A stretch of 64,000 bases of DNA from Phycisphaerales bacterium (lineage in GTDB: Bacteria; Planctomycetota; Phycisphaerae; Phycisphaerales; UBA1924). The stretch is from assembly GCA_029213305.1 (NCBI GenBank), contig JARGPA010000006.1:62001-126000 (forward strand), in the 5' to 3' direction. Below are positions 35,765 to 43,060 of the stretch, piece by piece. Under the pieces are notes generated by a model, which saw nothing but the letters and a program-made list of their open reading frames with translations, had not been told where the DNA came from and did not search any database. Numbering within the stretch: the stretch's first letter is position 1; every line of letters starts with the position of its first letter. Both the position numbers and the translations under genes were made by a program.

Positions 35765-37300
35765 ATGAGTGATTCGATTGATTCAATATCTCAACTGTCC
35801 CCAAAAGGGATTCTCGCGAGCATGCGAATTCGGAAGAAACTCATCGTTCTTCATACTGCTTTTTCGATCAGTCTTGGGGTAGTTCTTTTACTTGCGATCA
35901 GACCTGCGATGTCAAAGGTGATCTTCGGAGCAGAGTTTGATCTATCTGAGCAGATGATGACTTTGTTCTTTGAATCAGATGATTCACTCGAGAACCCTGT
36001 AAGTAGACAGTTTGATACTGCTCATATCATGATCGGGAACGAAGCAACAAAAGAACTCTCAGATCAGATTATCTTCGATGCTCGTCAGAATGCGGGAAAA
36101 GCGATCCCTGTTCCTTCGGACGGATTCGCAACAGGAGTAGTTCGTTGGATTCCAGAATCTGATCAGTTCGTATTGATTCGTGCTCGAGCAACGAGAGCTA
36201 GAGAAACAATTCGATTAGTGTACATTCTCGTGATCGCGACACTGATAGCAGGGTATGCACTCGTCGCAGCTGCGCTCGAGGTCTTTGTCCTCCCTAAGCA
36301 TGTGTATCAACCAATTCGTGAAATTTTAGATGCTGATCAAGCAGTACGTGATGGAAATCAACCTGCAGAGATCATTCCAGAATCTGCGATTCCCGCAGAT
36401 GAGATCGGTTCAATCATGCGATCAAGAAATGATTCCATCCGATCGTTGAGAACACATGAGAAAGAACTCGCACAAGCGCTCGAATTGTTCGAGCATACCG
36501 CGGCCGATCTTCACAAAAAAAACCACTTGCTCGAAACTGCACGCAAAAACTTAGAAGGCGCAGATCGTCTCGCATCTTTAGGGATGATGAGCGCAGGGAT
36601 TGCTCACGAACTTAATACACCACTCGCCGTTGTTAAAGGATTAGTCGACAAACTCAATAGTCAGAAAGAACTATCACACACTGAGATTGCGCTTCTTGCA
36701 CGAGTCGTTACAAGATTAGAAAAACTTTCTGACGGTTTGCTCGACTTTGCACGAGTTCGGCCACCGATGGAGATTGAAATCGATCTCTACAATCTTGTTG
36801 AAGAAGCATCCACACTTGTTGAAATTGATAAAAAGGAACAGTTCCTCAATGGCAAAGTCCAAGTTCAAAACTCTATTGAATCGAATCAAGTTGTGCACGG
36901 CGATCCAGATCGATTACTTCAAGTTTTCTTAAATCTGATTCGAAACGCCGTAGACGCACTTGGAACTTCGAAAAAAGATCACGGATTAGTTCAGATATCA
37001 GCTGCGGTGGAAATCCGGGATAAAGCATCATGGTTAAACATTCGGGTGGTCGACAACGGACCTGGAATTGATGCAAATGTTATTGACAGCTTGTTTGAAC
37101 CTTTTGTCTCATCGAGACTCGATTCTCACGGCACAGGACTGGGTTTGGCGGTCACAAACGGTATAGTTCGAGAGCATGGTGGAGTCTTGATTGCAACTAA
37201 TCGAGCAGCGGACGACACTGAAAGTGGGGCGGTTTTTGAAGTGCTTCTTCCAGCTGCAAGTTCTACTAACAATCATTCAACGGACATGGATGTCTTGTAA
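35765..37300 (+). CDS. Sensor histidine kinase
   Basis: A 511-residue membrane kinase. Residues about 24-50 and 150-175 are hydrophobic helices flanking a periplasmic domain of around 100 residues without recognisable family. A HAMP-like linker and coiled coil (about 180-265) lead to the HisKA helix MSAGIAHELNTPLAVVKGL with phospho-acceptor H281, then the ATPase domain with NLIRNAVDALG (N box), DNGPGIDANVIDSLFEPF (G1/F box) and GTGLGLAVTNGIV (G2). It lies 24 bases before the response regulator and shares an operon with it. A good ribosome site (ggag) precedes the ATG. Signal unknown. Confidence 0.92.
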   Translation: MSDSIDSISQLSPKGILASMRIRKKLIVLHTAFSISLGVVLLLAIRPAMSKVIFGAEFDLSEQMMTLFFESDDSLENPVSRQFDTAHIMIGNEATKELSDQIIFDARQNAGKAIPVPSDGFATGVVRWIPESDQFVLIRARATRARETIRLVYILVIATLIAGYALVAAALEVFVLPKHVYQPIREILDADQAVRDGNQPAEIIPESAIPADEIGSIMRSRNDSIRSLRTHEKELAQALELFEHTAADLHKKNHLLETARKNLEGADRLASLGMMSAGIAHELNTPLAVVKGLVDKLNSQKELSHTEIALLARVVTRLEKLSDGLLDFARVRPPMEIEIDLYNLVEEASTLVEIDKKEQFLNGKVQVQNSIESNQVVHGDPDRLLQVFLNLIRNAVDALGTSKKDHGLVQISAAVEIRDKASWLNIRVVDNGPGIDANVIDSLFEPFVSSRLDSHGTGLGLAVTNGIVREHGGVLIATNRAADDTESGAVFEVLLPAASSTNNHSTDMDVL

Positions 37301-37324
37301 GATGGCTAACAAGGGTCTACTGTA

Positions 37325-37969
37325 TTGATCATGACAGAGTTGTCGAAACAGTCCGAGCGCCGAGATCAGGTTCCTTTGAAGATCCTCTCCCTTGATGATG
37401 ACCAAGATTTTCGAGAGTTTCTAGAGGGAATTCTCAAAGATGATGGACATGAAATTCATGTCGTTGGGACCCCTCAAGAACTTTTTCGATCTGTAGAACA
37501 ATCGAGTCCGGATGTGATTCTGCTTGATATCAAGATGGGAGTTCACTCAGGGGAAGAGGTGCTCTCGGTCATTCGGCAACGATGGCCTAAACAATGCGTC
37601 ATCGTTGTGACAGGGTACCCATCACTCGATTCGATGCGTGAAACATTTAAGCAAGATGTTTTCGATTACATCGCAAAACCTTTCCACATTGAAGATCTCC
37701 GTAGGGTTCTATATCAAGCGACAGACACACTGGGGTTAGGTCAACGCCCGATGGATCGACTCCGATCGATTCTTGGACGACAAATCCGTCTCGCACGAAC
37801 TGAGCGTGGATGGACATTGCGTGAACTATCGGAAGTTAGCTCGGTTTCAGTGTCGCAGCTCAGCTCGATTGAGCGTGGAACTCACTTACCAAGTGTTGAG
37901 TCGTTGCTTTCAATATCAGAAGCACTCGGTTCTAGCCCTAGCGCATGGTTTGCGGCTGCGGGCTTTTAA
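37325..37969 (+). CDS. Response regulator with REC domain and C-terminal XRE helix-turn-helix
   Basis: The receiver domain (about residues 17-135) has the acidic pocket LSLDDDQDF, phospho-acceptor D68 in VILLDIKMG, the conserved threonine in VVTGYPSLDS and lysine in YIAKPF. The C-terminus (about 150-214) is a lambda-Cro/XRE-type helix-turn-helix: QIRLARTERGWTLRELSEVS and QLSSIERGTHLPSVESLL. The REC-XRE union is uncommon; most regulators use OmpR, NarL or NtrC outputs. I keep the TTG at 37325 because aaggg lies 9 bases upstream; the ATG at 37331 is the alternative. It is paired with the kinase just before it. Confidence 0.88.
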   Translation: MIMTELSKQSERRDQVPLKILSLDDDQDFREFLEGILKDDGHEIHVVGTPQELFRSVEQSSPDVILLDIKMGVHSGEEVLSVIRQRWPKQCVIVVTGYPSLDSMRETFKQDVFDYIAKPFHIEDLRRVLYQATDTLGLGQRPMDRLRSILGRQIRLARTERGWTLRELSEVSSVSVSQLSSIERGTHLPSVESLLSISEALGSSPSAWFAAAGF

Positions 37970-38047
37970 GTGCTTTCATGACTATTTCATTCAATCAAAG
38001 TGACCGAAGTTCGTCTATCGATCGAGGGCAATCTGGTAAATCGAGCC

Positions 38048-38053
38048 TAATGT
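38048..38053 (+). promoter_or_regulatory. -10-like box before lpxB, leaderless layout
   Basis: TAATGT (4 of 6 to TATAAT) is followed by 6 bases and the GTG at 38060. There is no ribosome site before the GTG. Confidence 0.35.
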
Positions 38054-38059
38054 TGGCTC

Positions 38060-39241
38060 GTGAGTCATGATACGGTACATCCTGCTGTGCTCTTTACCGC
38101 TTTCGAACCATCGGGCGATGATCACGCGGCCTCAGTTATCACTGAGCTTAAAAAGTCATGCCCTGACCTTGTGATCTATGGTTGGGGCGGCCGCAAAATG
38201 GAAGCCGCTGGAGCTCAGATTATTGAGTTCACGGGTGACGATGCGGTTATGGGGATGCCAGGACTCGCGAAGATTAAAGAGCATCAACGAATGAATGCTG
38301 AGATCGAGGAGTGGCTCAAAGATCATGACATCAAAGTGCATGTTCCAGTCGATTCTCCTGCGGCAAACTTTCCAGTCTGTAAACTCACGAAAGCTTCTGG
38401 AGCAAGAATTGTTCATATGGTTGCTCCACAACTCTGGGCGTGGGCACCCTGGCGGATTCGTAAACTCCGAAGATTGACAGATCATGTCATGTGTGTTCTG
38501 CCCTTCGAGGAGGCATGGTTTAAGAGTCGTGGGGTTGAAGCAACTTTCGTTGGCCATCCGCTTTTCGATTCTGAGCTCGACACAGATCTTCTTGATGAAC
38601 AAATCAAAGATTGGCCTAAGGGTGATCAAAAAATAGCTTTAATGCCTGGATCACGTCCTGGAGAGATCCGCAAGAACTTCCCTCTCTTGCTTGGAGCTTA
38701 TATTAAGCTTGCGAATGAGCACCCAAACATGCGAGGACTTGTCGCAGCGACTCGCGAAGATCTTGAACCTGTCCTGCGCAAGATCGGACGCGAAGCAGGA
38801 TTGCAATGGCCTGATTCATTAGACATAACTTACTCAAACACTGACGCTGTTATCAGGTGGTGTGATCTTTCAATCGTTGTGTCAGGGACTGTTACACTTC
38901 AAATCGCAAAGCAACATCGTCCGATGGTGATTGTCTATAAACTTGGGCGAGTGGGATGGACTTTGATTGCTCGTTGGTTGATTCAGACAAAGTTTATTAC
39001 CTTACCCAATCTTATCGCAGGCCGGGAGATTGTCCCAGAGATGGTTCCGCATTTCGGAGGCGCTGAACCAATCGCAGATCGTGTTGTCGAGCTTCTCGAA
39101 GACGCAGACAAATTCAACGAGCAGATTCAACAGCTCGAAGAAATTGGTCGTGTATTCGAATCAGAGAACGCTTCAAAGAATGCCGCGAGAATAATTGCAA
39201 ACTATGCGGGTGTTGAAATTCATTCAGGAAATGAAGTTTAG
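38060..39241 (+). CDS. lpxB: Lipid-A-disaccharide synthase
   Basis: LpxB joins UDP-2,3-diacylglucosamine and lipid X to make the tetraacyl disaccharide of lipid A, at the inner-membrane surface. The 393-residue length fits the family (380-390). Marks are FTAFEPSGDDHAASVI at the N-terminus, VHMVAPQLWAWAPWRIRKL, FVGHPLFD, ALMPGSRPGEIRKNFPLLL, and VVSGTVTLQIAKQHRPMVIVYK in the nucleotide-binding part. The start is GTG. This gene shows that the organism makes lipid A. No other lpx gene is visible, so the pathway is dispersed. Confidence 0.95.
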   Translation: MSHDTVHPAVLFTAFEPSGDDHAASVITELKKSCPDLVIYGWGGRKMEAAGAQIIEFTGDDAVMGMPGLAKIKEHQRMNAEIEEWLKDHDIKVHVPVDSPAANFPVCKLTKASGARIVHMVAPQLWAWAPWRIRKLRRLTDHVMCVLPFEEAWFKSRGVEATFVGHPLFDSELDTDLLDEQIKDWPKGDQKIALMPGSRPGEIRKNFPLLLGAYIKLANEHPNMRGLVAATREDLEPVLRKIGREAGLQWPDSLDITYSNTDAVIRWCDLSIVVSGTVTLQIAKQHRPMVIVYKLGRVGWTLIARWLIQTKFITLPNLIAGREIVPEMVPHFGGAEPIADRVVELLEDADKFNEQIQQLEEIGRVFESENASKNAARIIANYAGVEIHSGNEV

Positions 39242-39264
39242 AATTCTGGTATTCTCAAACACTT

Positions 39265-39966
39265 CTACAATCGAACTGGGATGAGCCCGAGTGTGCAGTA
39301 TTCATTGCCCGCATGGTTCTTGATTGGGATCGTTTCAAATTCTGGAATTGAGACTGGAAGCTCAAGCCCGATCATGTGATCGACAGCCGCGCTGATATCG
39401 TGAATACCAGTTGATTGATCTTCTGCGAAATGGACGATTAGAACTCCTGCGTGTCTGATGAGTGGATCAGATGCTAGTTTGATTACATCCGTGCGTGGTC
39501 CGTTGAGCATTTCTGAGCTATACGAAGAGTTCGGGTTTGGGACTCCATCTACATAACTGAACTGAGCGATAGATTTGATTTCGAGCCAGTAAGCATCTTC
39601 GGGGGGAATTGTGCCTTGTGGTGGAGAATCGAGCAGTGCAGACGACTCGAACAACGTCCCGGCGGCCTTCTGACGGGTTCGTTGTTCATCAATTGGATCG
39701 AATATGGATTGCTTCAAGTTCGGCGTGAGCACGATATCGCAGCGTTGTCTTTGGGTATTAGTGGGATTTTCGACTGATGCGCTCGGATAGCAAATCTCAC
39801 GCAAAGCGCCAAAGTGTGTTGTTGTAAATGCTTGATGGATAAATGGATGAAGCTGGACTTCCGAGTACGAATCGAGCCCGCGATAGGTGCTTTGTGAGTT
39901 GATTTCAGCCTCCAACTCCTTGAGTTGGATCGCACAAAGCTGCGTTATTTCCAGCGAATTCCACAT
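39265..39966 (-). CDS. Hypothetical protein with PD-(D/E)XK-nuclease-like motif
   Basis: I do not recognise a named family. In the 233 residues the pattern CDIVL (D77) ... YWLEIKSI (E129-x-K131) matches the core of PD-(D/E)XK nucleases, with an acidic helix at residues 17-22 that could supply the first acid. The region between is a long loop with low-complexity P/S/T. This fold occurs in restriction enzymes and DNA-repair nucleases, and also in non-nuclease relatives. No methylase or restriction gene is near. There is no signal peptide. The gene looks leaderless, with TATTCT 6 bases before the ATG. It converges on lpxB, 23 bases away. Confidence 0.55.
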   Translation of the reverse strand: MWNSLEITQLCAIQLKELEAEINSQSTYRGLDSYSEVQLHPFIHQAFTTTHFGALREICYPSASVENPTNTQRQRCDIVLTPNLKQSIFDPIDEQRTRQKAAGTLFESSALLDSPPQGTIPPEDAYWLEIKSIAQFSYVDGVPNPNSSYSSEMLNGPRTDVIKLASDPLIRHAGVLIVHFAEDQSTGIHDISAAVDHMIGLELPVSIPEFETIPIKNHAGNEYCTLGLIPVRL

Positions 39967-39972
39967 TCAAAT

Positions 39973-39978
39973 AGAATA
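39973..39978 (-). promoter_or_regulatory. -10 box of the nuclease-like gene, leaderless layout
   Basis: The minus strand reads TATTCT (5 of 6 to TATAAT), then 6 bases, then the ATG at 39966. Confidence 0.45.
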
Positions 39979-40075
39979 GCTCATTTTAATCCGATTTGCA
40001 TTCTGTGGCTGAATGTGTGAAAATACCGATCCATACGCTTTGTAAACACAATTTGCCCTATCGCTGGAGATGTCG

Positions 40076-41848
40076 ATGGAACAACTAATGAGTATTTTGG
40101 ATGTCGTCAATGGCGTCATCTGGCACGAATATGTACTTTATATCGTACTTGGAGTCGGAGTGCTTTTCACGCTCTGGTCAGGTGTAGGCCAGTACCGAGC
40201 ACTCACCCATGGTGCACAAGTCATCCGTGGCAAATACGACGACAAGAATGACCCAGGTGCAATCAATCACTTCCAAGCACTTTCGGCGGCGCTCTCAGCA
40301 ACTGTTGGGCTAGGCAATATTGCAGGGGTTGGTGTTGCAATCGCACTCGGTGGTCCAGGTGCCATTTTCTACATGTGGTTGGTCGGTATCTTCGGTATGG
40401 CCCTGAAAATGACTGAAGTTACTCAGTCCATGATGTTCAGAAATACTGACAACCCAGATGAACCTCACGGTGGCCCGATGTTTGTGGCTGCGAGAGGTTT
40501 CAAAGATCGCGGCATGGGCGGTATTGGTAAAATAGTTGGTGGGATCTTTGTTGTAACCCTTCTCATCTCCACAATCACAGGCGGCAACATGTTCCAAGCT
40601 TGGGCCGTGTCTGATGTGACAAGTAAAGACTTTGGAGTACCAGTCCAAGTAACCGGCATCATTTTGGCCGTCATCGTTGGTATGGTCATCCTCGGCGGTA
40701 TCAAACGAATCGGTGCAGTTGCGGGACGAATTGTTCCGTTTATGTGTGTGATCTACCTTCTCGGTGCTTTCTATGTACTCGCGATGACATTTGATCAGAT
40801 TCCAAGCATGCTCGTTCTCATCGTGAAGAGTGCATTTAACCCAGCTGAAGCACAGGGTGCGTTCATTGGTGGATCCGTAGGGTTTGCATTGCTCTGGGGT
40901 ATGAAGAGAGCACTCTTCTCATCTGAAGCAGGTCAGGGTTCAAGCCCGATTGCTCACTCTGCTGCAAAGACTGATGAGCCTGTGCGTGAAGGGATCGTTG
41001 CGGGTCTTGAACCATTCATCGATACCATTGTCGTTTGCACTTTGACTTCGTTGGTGATCCTTGCAACAGGTGCTTGGAATCGTGGAGAAGAAGCAAGCTA
41101 CAAGAACATTGGTGTCAATGTGATTCAAGCAGATGTCACCAATACAGAGTCTCCATCATGGACTCTCGATGCACGATATCTCCCTGAGCGTTCTGCAGAA
41201 GCAAAACGAATCGAAGGTGATTGGAAGACTGGGATTGAAACCAATGTCTTTATGTTGCTCGAAGTTGACACTGTAAACGAAGACACAGGTACTCAGATTA
41301 CTCGACTAAATGGTACTGCTCACTTTGAGTCGGAAATGGGTGATGATGGCACATTCGTTGTCAACTGGGATTCACTTGAGAATCCGACTCCGCCTCGGAT
41401 TGTTGATCATGGTGTGTATGTAGAGTATCCAGGTGCTTCATTGACATCTCATGCGTTTAACATCGTGCAACCTGGGATGGGTAAATATTTAGTTGTGATC
41501 GCCGCGTGGTTATTTGCGATTTCAACAATGATTTCTTGGTCATACTACGGCGAGCAGGGAGTTGTTTATCTCTTTGGAACGAAAGCTGTACTCCCATACA
41601 AGTTCATCTACTGTTTGATGATCCTCGTAGCATCCGCAGGATTTATCAAGACTGATGCACAGCTTGATAACCTTACCGCGCTCGGTACTGGGGTCATGTT
41701 GTGGGCAAATATCCCGATCATGTTGATCTTTGGTTCGCTTGCGATGAAGGCTTACAAAGACTACATCCGCAGACTCAAGAGCGGCGAACTCGATTCGCAC
41801 GCACCTGCTTCGATCACTGATGTCGTCGAAGGGAAAGATGTAGAATAA
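40076..41848 (+). CDS. Alanine/glycine:cation symporter (AGCS) with large inserted loop
   Basis: This inner-membrane protein takes up alanine or glycine with Na+ or H+. Family marks are ATVGLGNIAGVGVAIALGGP, MALKMTEVTQS, GGPMFVAARGF, FSSEAGQGSSPIAHSAAKT and SWSYYGEQGVVYLFG. About 130 residues (roughly 335-465), rich in acidic and polar residues (TGIETNVFMLLEVDTVNED, FNIVQPGMGKY), are inserted between the later membrane helices where normal members have a short loop. That makes it about 590 residues against the usual 450-480. I prefer the ATG at 40076, as tggag lies 6 bases upstream; the frame is open from 40070. A terminator follows. Confidence 0.88.
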   Translation: MEQLMSILDVVNGVIWHEYVLYIVLGVGVLFTLWSGVGQYRALTHGAQVIRGKYDDKNDPGAINHFQALSAALSATVGLGNIAGVGVAIALGGPGAIFYMWLVGIFGMALKMTEVTQSMMFRNTDNPDEPHGGPMFVAARGFKDRGMGGIGKIVGGIFVVTLLISTITGGNMFQAWAVSDVTSKDFGVPVQVTGIILAVIVGMVILGGIKRIGAVAGRIVPFMCVIYLLGAFYVLAMTFDQIPSMLVLIVKSAFNPAEAQGAFIGGSVGFALLWGMKRALFSSEAGQGSSPIAHSAAKTDEPVREGIVAGLEPFIDTIVVCTLTSLVILATGAWNRGEEASYKNIGVNVIQADVTNTESPSWTLDARYLPERSAEAKRIEGDWKTGIETNVFMLLEVDTVNEDTGTQITRLNGTAHFESEMGDDGTFVVNWDSLENPTPPRIVDHGVYVEYPGASLTSHAFNIVQPGMGKYLVVIAAWLFAISTMISWSYYGEQGVVYLFGTKAVLPYKFIYCLMILVASAGFIKTDAQLDNLTALGTGVMLWANIPIMLIFGSLAMKAYKDYIRRLKSGELDSHAPASITDVVEGKDVE

Positions 41849-41888
41849 GTCCACTTCAGGACTATTACGAAAATATAAAAATGAATAG

Positions 41889-41925
41889 CCGCCCGATTCC
41901 CAAAGGAACATCGGGCGGTTTTTTT
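41889..41925 (+). terminator. Intrinsic terminator after the AGCS symporter gene
   Basis: A 9-base stem (41889-41897 with 41910-41918) with a 12-base loop is followed by seven T residues. Confidence 0.9.
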
Positions 41926-41958
41926 ACAGGTATATTCTGATATTGAATTTCTCGAGCG

Positions 41959-42441
41959 TTAAACGAGCTGCATCAATCCTGCGATCAAGCAGGCCCAACC
42001 AAAGAGTGCAGTAAACACAATCCAACGAGAACGATCTGAAAGTAAAGGAGCACGATCAGGGGATGGGATGGTGAGAAGCTCAATCATTGCTTTGTGATCA
42101 AGCCCTTTACGGGTTTGAGCATCTTCGGTTATTGCGATAATTGCTGAAGCATGGATTGGGGAAAATCCAGATTGAATCGCAGATTCGACGAGCTCTTCTC
42201 TTCGCGATGTTGATCGGAATCGTATGCGATCACCTAATGCAGATTGTACACGGACAGCAAACATCCATCTGGGATCATTACGCGTGAGAACATTGTTCTT
42301 GTTCAACAAGTGTTGGATTGTGTCCGAGAACTCGTCTTGATTGAACTCTGCGTTGTCTTGGCGCATCAAATCTTGTTGTGCGTTGTTAAAACTCAACGAT
42401 TCATGTTCATTATATTCTGTTGTAAGCCTATATGTCTGCAT
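41959..42441 (-). CDS. Hypothetical protein with C-terminal membrane helix
   Basis: I do not recognise this 160-residue protein. The first 50 residues are polar and Q/N-rich; residues 60-125 form charged helices (for example SRREELVESAIQSGFSP); the last 20 (WIVFTALFGWACLIAGLMQLV) are a clear membrane helix, so it is probably tail-anchored. Its start is only 21 bases from the divergent gene at 42463. The real start could be an internal methionine (MRQDNAEF). Coding is supported by the membrane helix and the codon pattern, but confidence is moderate. Confidence 0.55.
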   Translation of the reverse strand: MQTYRLTTEYNEHESLSFNNAQQDLMRQDNAEFNQDEFSDTIQHLLNKNNVLTRNDPRWMFAVRVQSALGDRIRFRSTSRREELVESAIQSGFSPIHASAIIAITEDAQTRKGLDHKAMIELLTIPSPDRAPLLSDRSRWIVFTALFGWACLIAGLMQLV

Positions 42442-42462
42442 ACTGTGTTTGGAGCAGATAGC

Positions 42463-43035
42463 GTGCCTTTATTGAGTCAAGTTTCTTGGCATATCGGGCC
42501 GACGAACGATCATAACGATTATTCTCATGATTCGGAGAAGCCCTTGGCAGATCACAACAATAAGCATGATCTTCATTTACCAGAGATCGAAACAGATCTG
42601 AGTTCGGAAGTAATCAAAGAACGATTGCTCACTCTATCCAAAAAAGGGAAACTCCCTGGATTCGACAGCAACTCATCCGATGGAGTTGCAAGTGTAATTG
42701 CGCATGGGGTTCCTTTTGATTCCACGATGTTAATTATGCATGAATCTGGAAAGGTTCATTTTCGAATCAAGCTGTTAAAATTGATTCCAACTATTTTCGC
42801 GATTACGTTAATAGTCACAATTTGGCCAGGGTTACCACTCACCGAGGGGTTCTTAAGATCATTCCAATGGTATGACAATCTTCTAGGTAAAATTGGAATT
42901 GAAACTTGGCACTGGTACCTGCCGTTGACGATATTGCCAGCGCCATTTGTTATGAAATCTTCAATTGCAAAATCGAGAACATCTGGGCACGAATCAGCAC
43001 TGGAAGCGATCGAAAAACTAAAGAGCGTTCTCTAG
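42463..43035 (+). CDS. Hypothetical two-helix membrane protein
   Basis: The frame is open from 42244, but that part lies opposite the neighbouring gene and looks unlike protein. A GTG at 42463 with ggag 8 bases upstream is a better start and gives 190 residues. The N-terminal 100 residues are polar, rich in H, D and S, and unstructured in appearance. Two hydrophobic helices follow (LIPTIFAITLIVTIWPG and WYLPLTILPAPFVM), then a short charged tail. The role is unknown. It converges on the ABC-F gene, 25 bases away. Confidence 0.6.
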   Translation: MPLLSQVSWHIGPTNDHNDYSHDSEKPLADHNNKHDLHLPEIETDLSSEVIKERLLTLSKKGKLPGFDSNSSDGVASVIAHGVPFDSTMLIMHESGKVHFRIKLLKLIPTIFAITLIVTIWPGLPLTEGFLRSFQWYDNLLGKIGIETWHWYLPLTILPAPFVMKSSIAKSRTSGHESALEAIEKLKSVL

Positions 43036-43060
43036 TAATAGCATTCAATGAAATCGTGAA

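Noticed and set aside
42244-42462. Upstream part of the two-helix membrane protein frame
   Set aside because: It lies opposite the neighbouring gene, looks unlike protein, and a GTG with ggag at good spacing exists at 42463.
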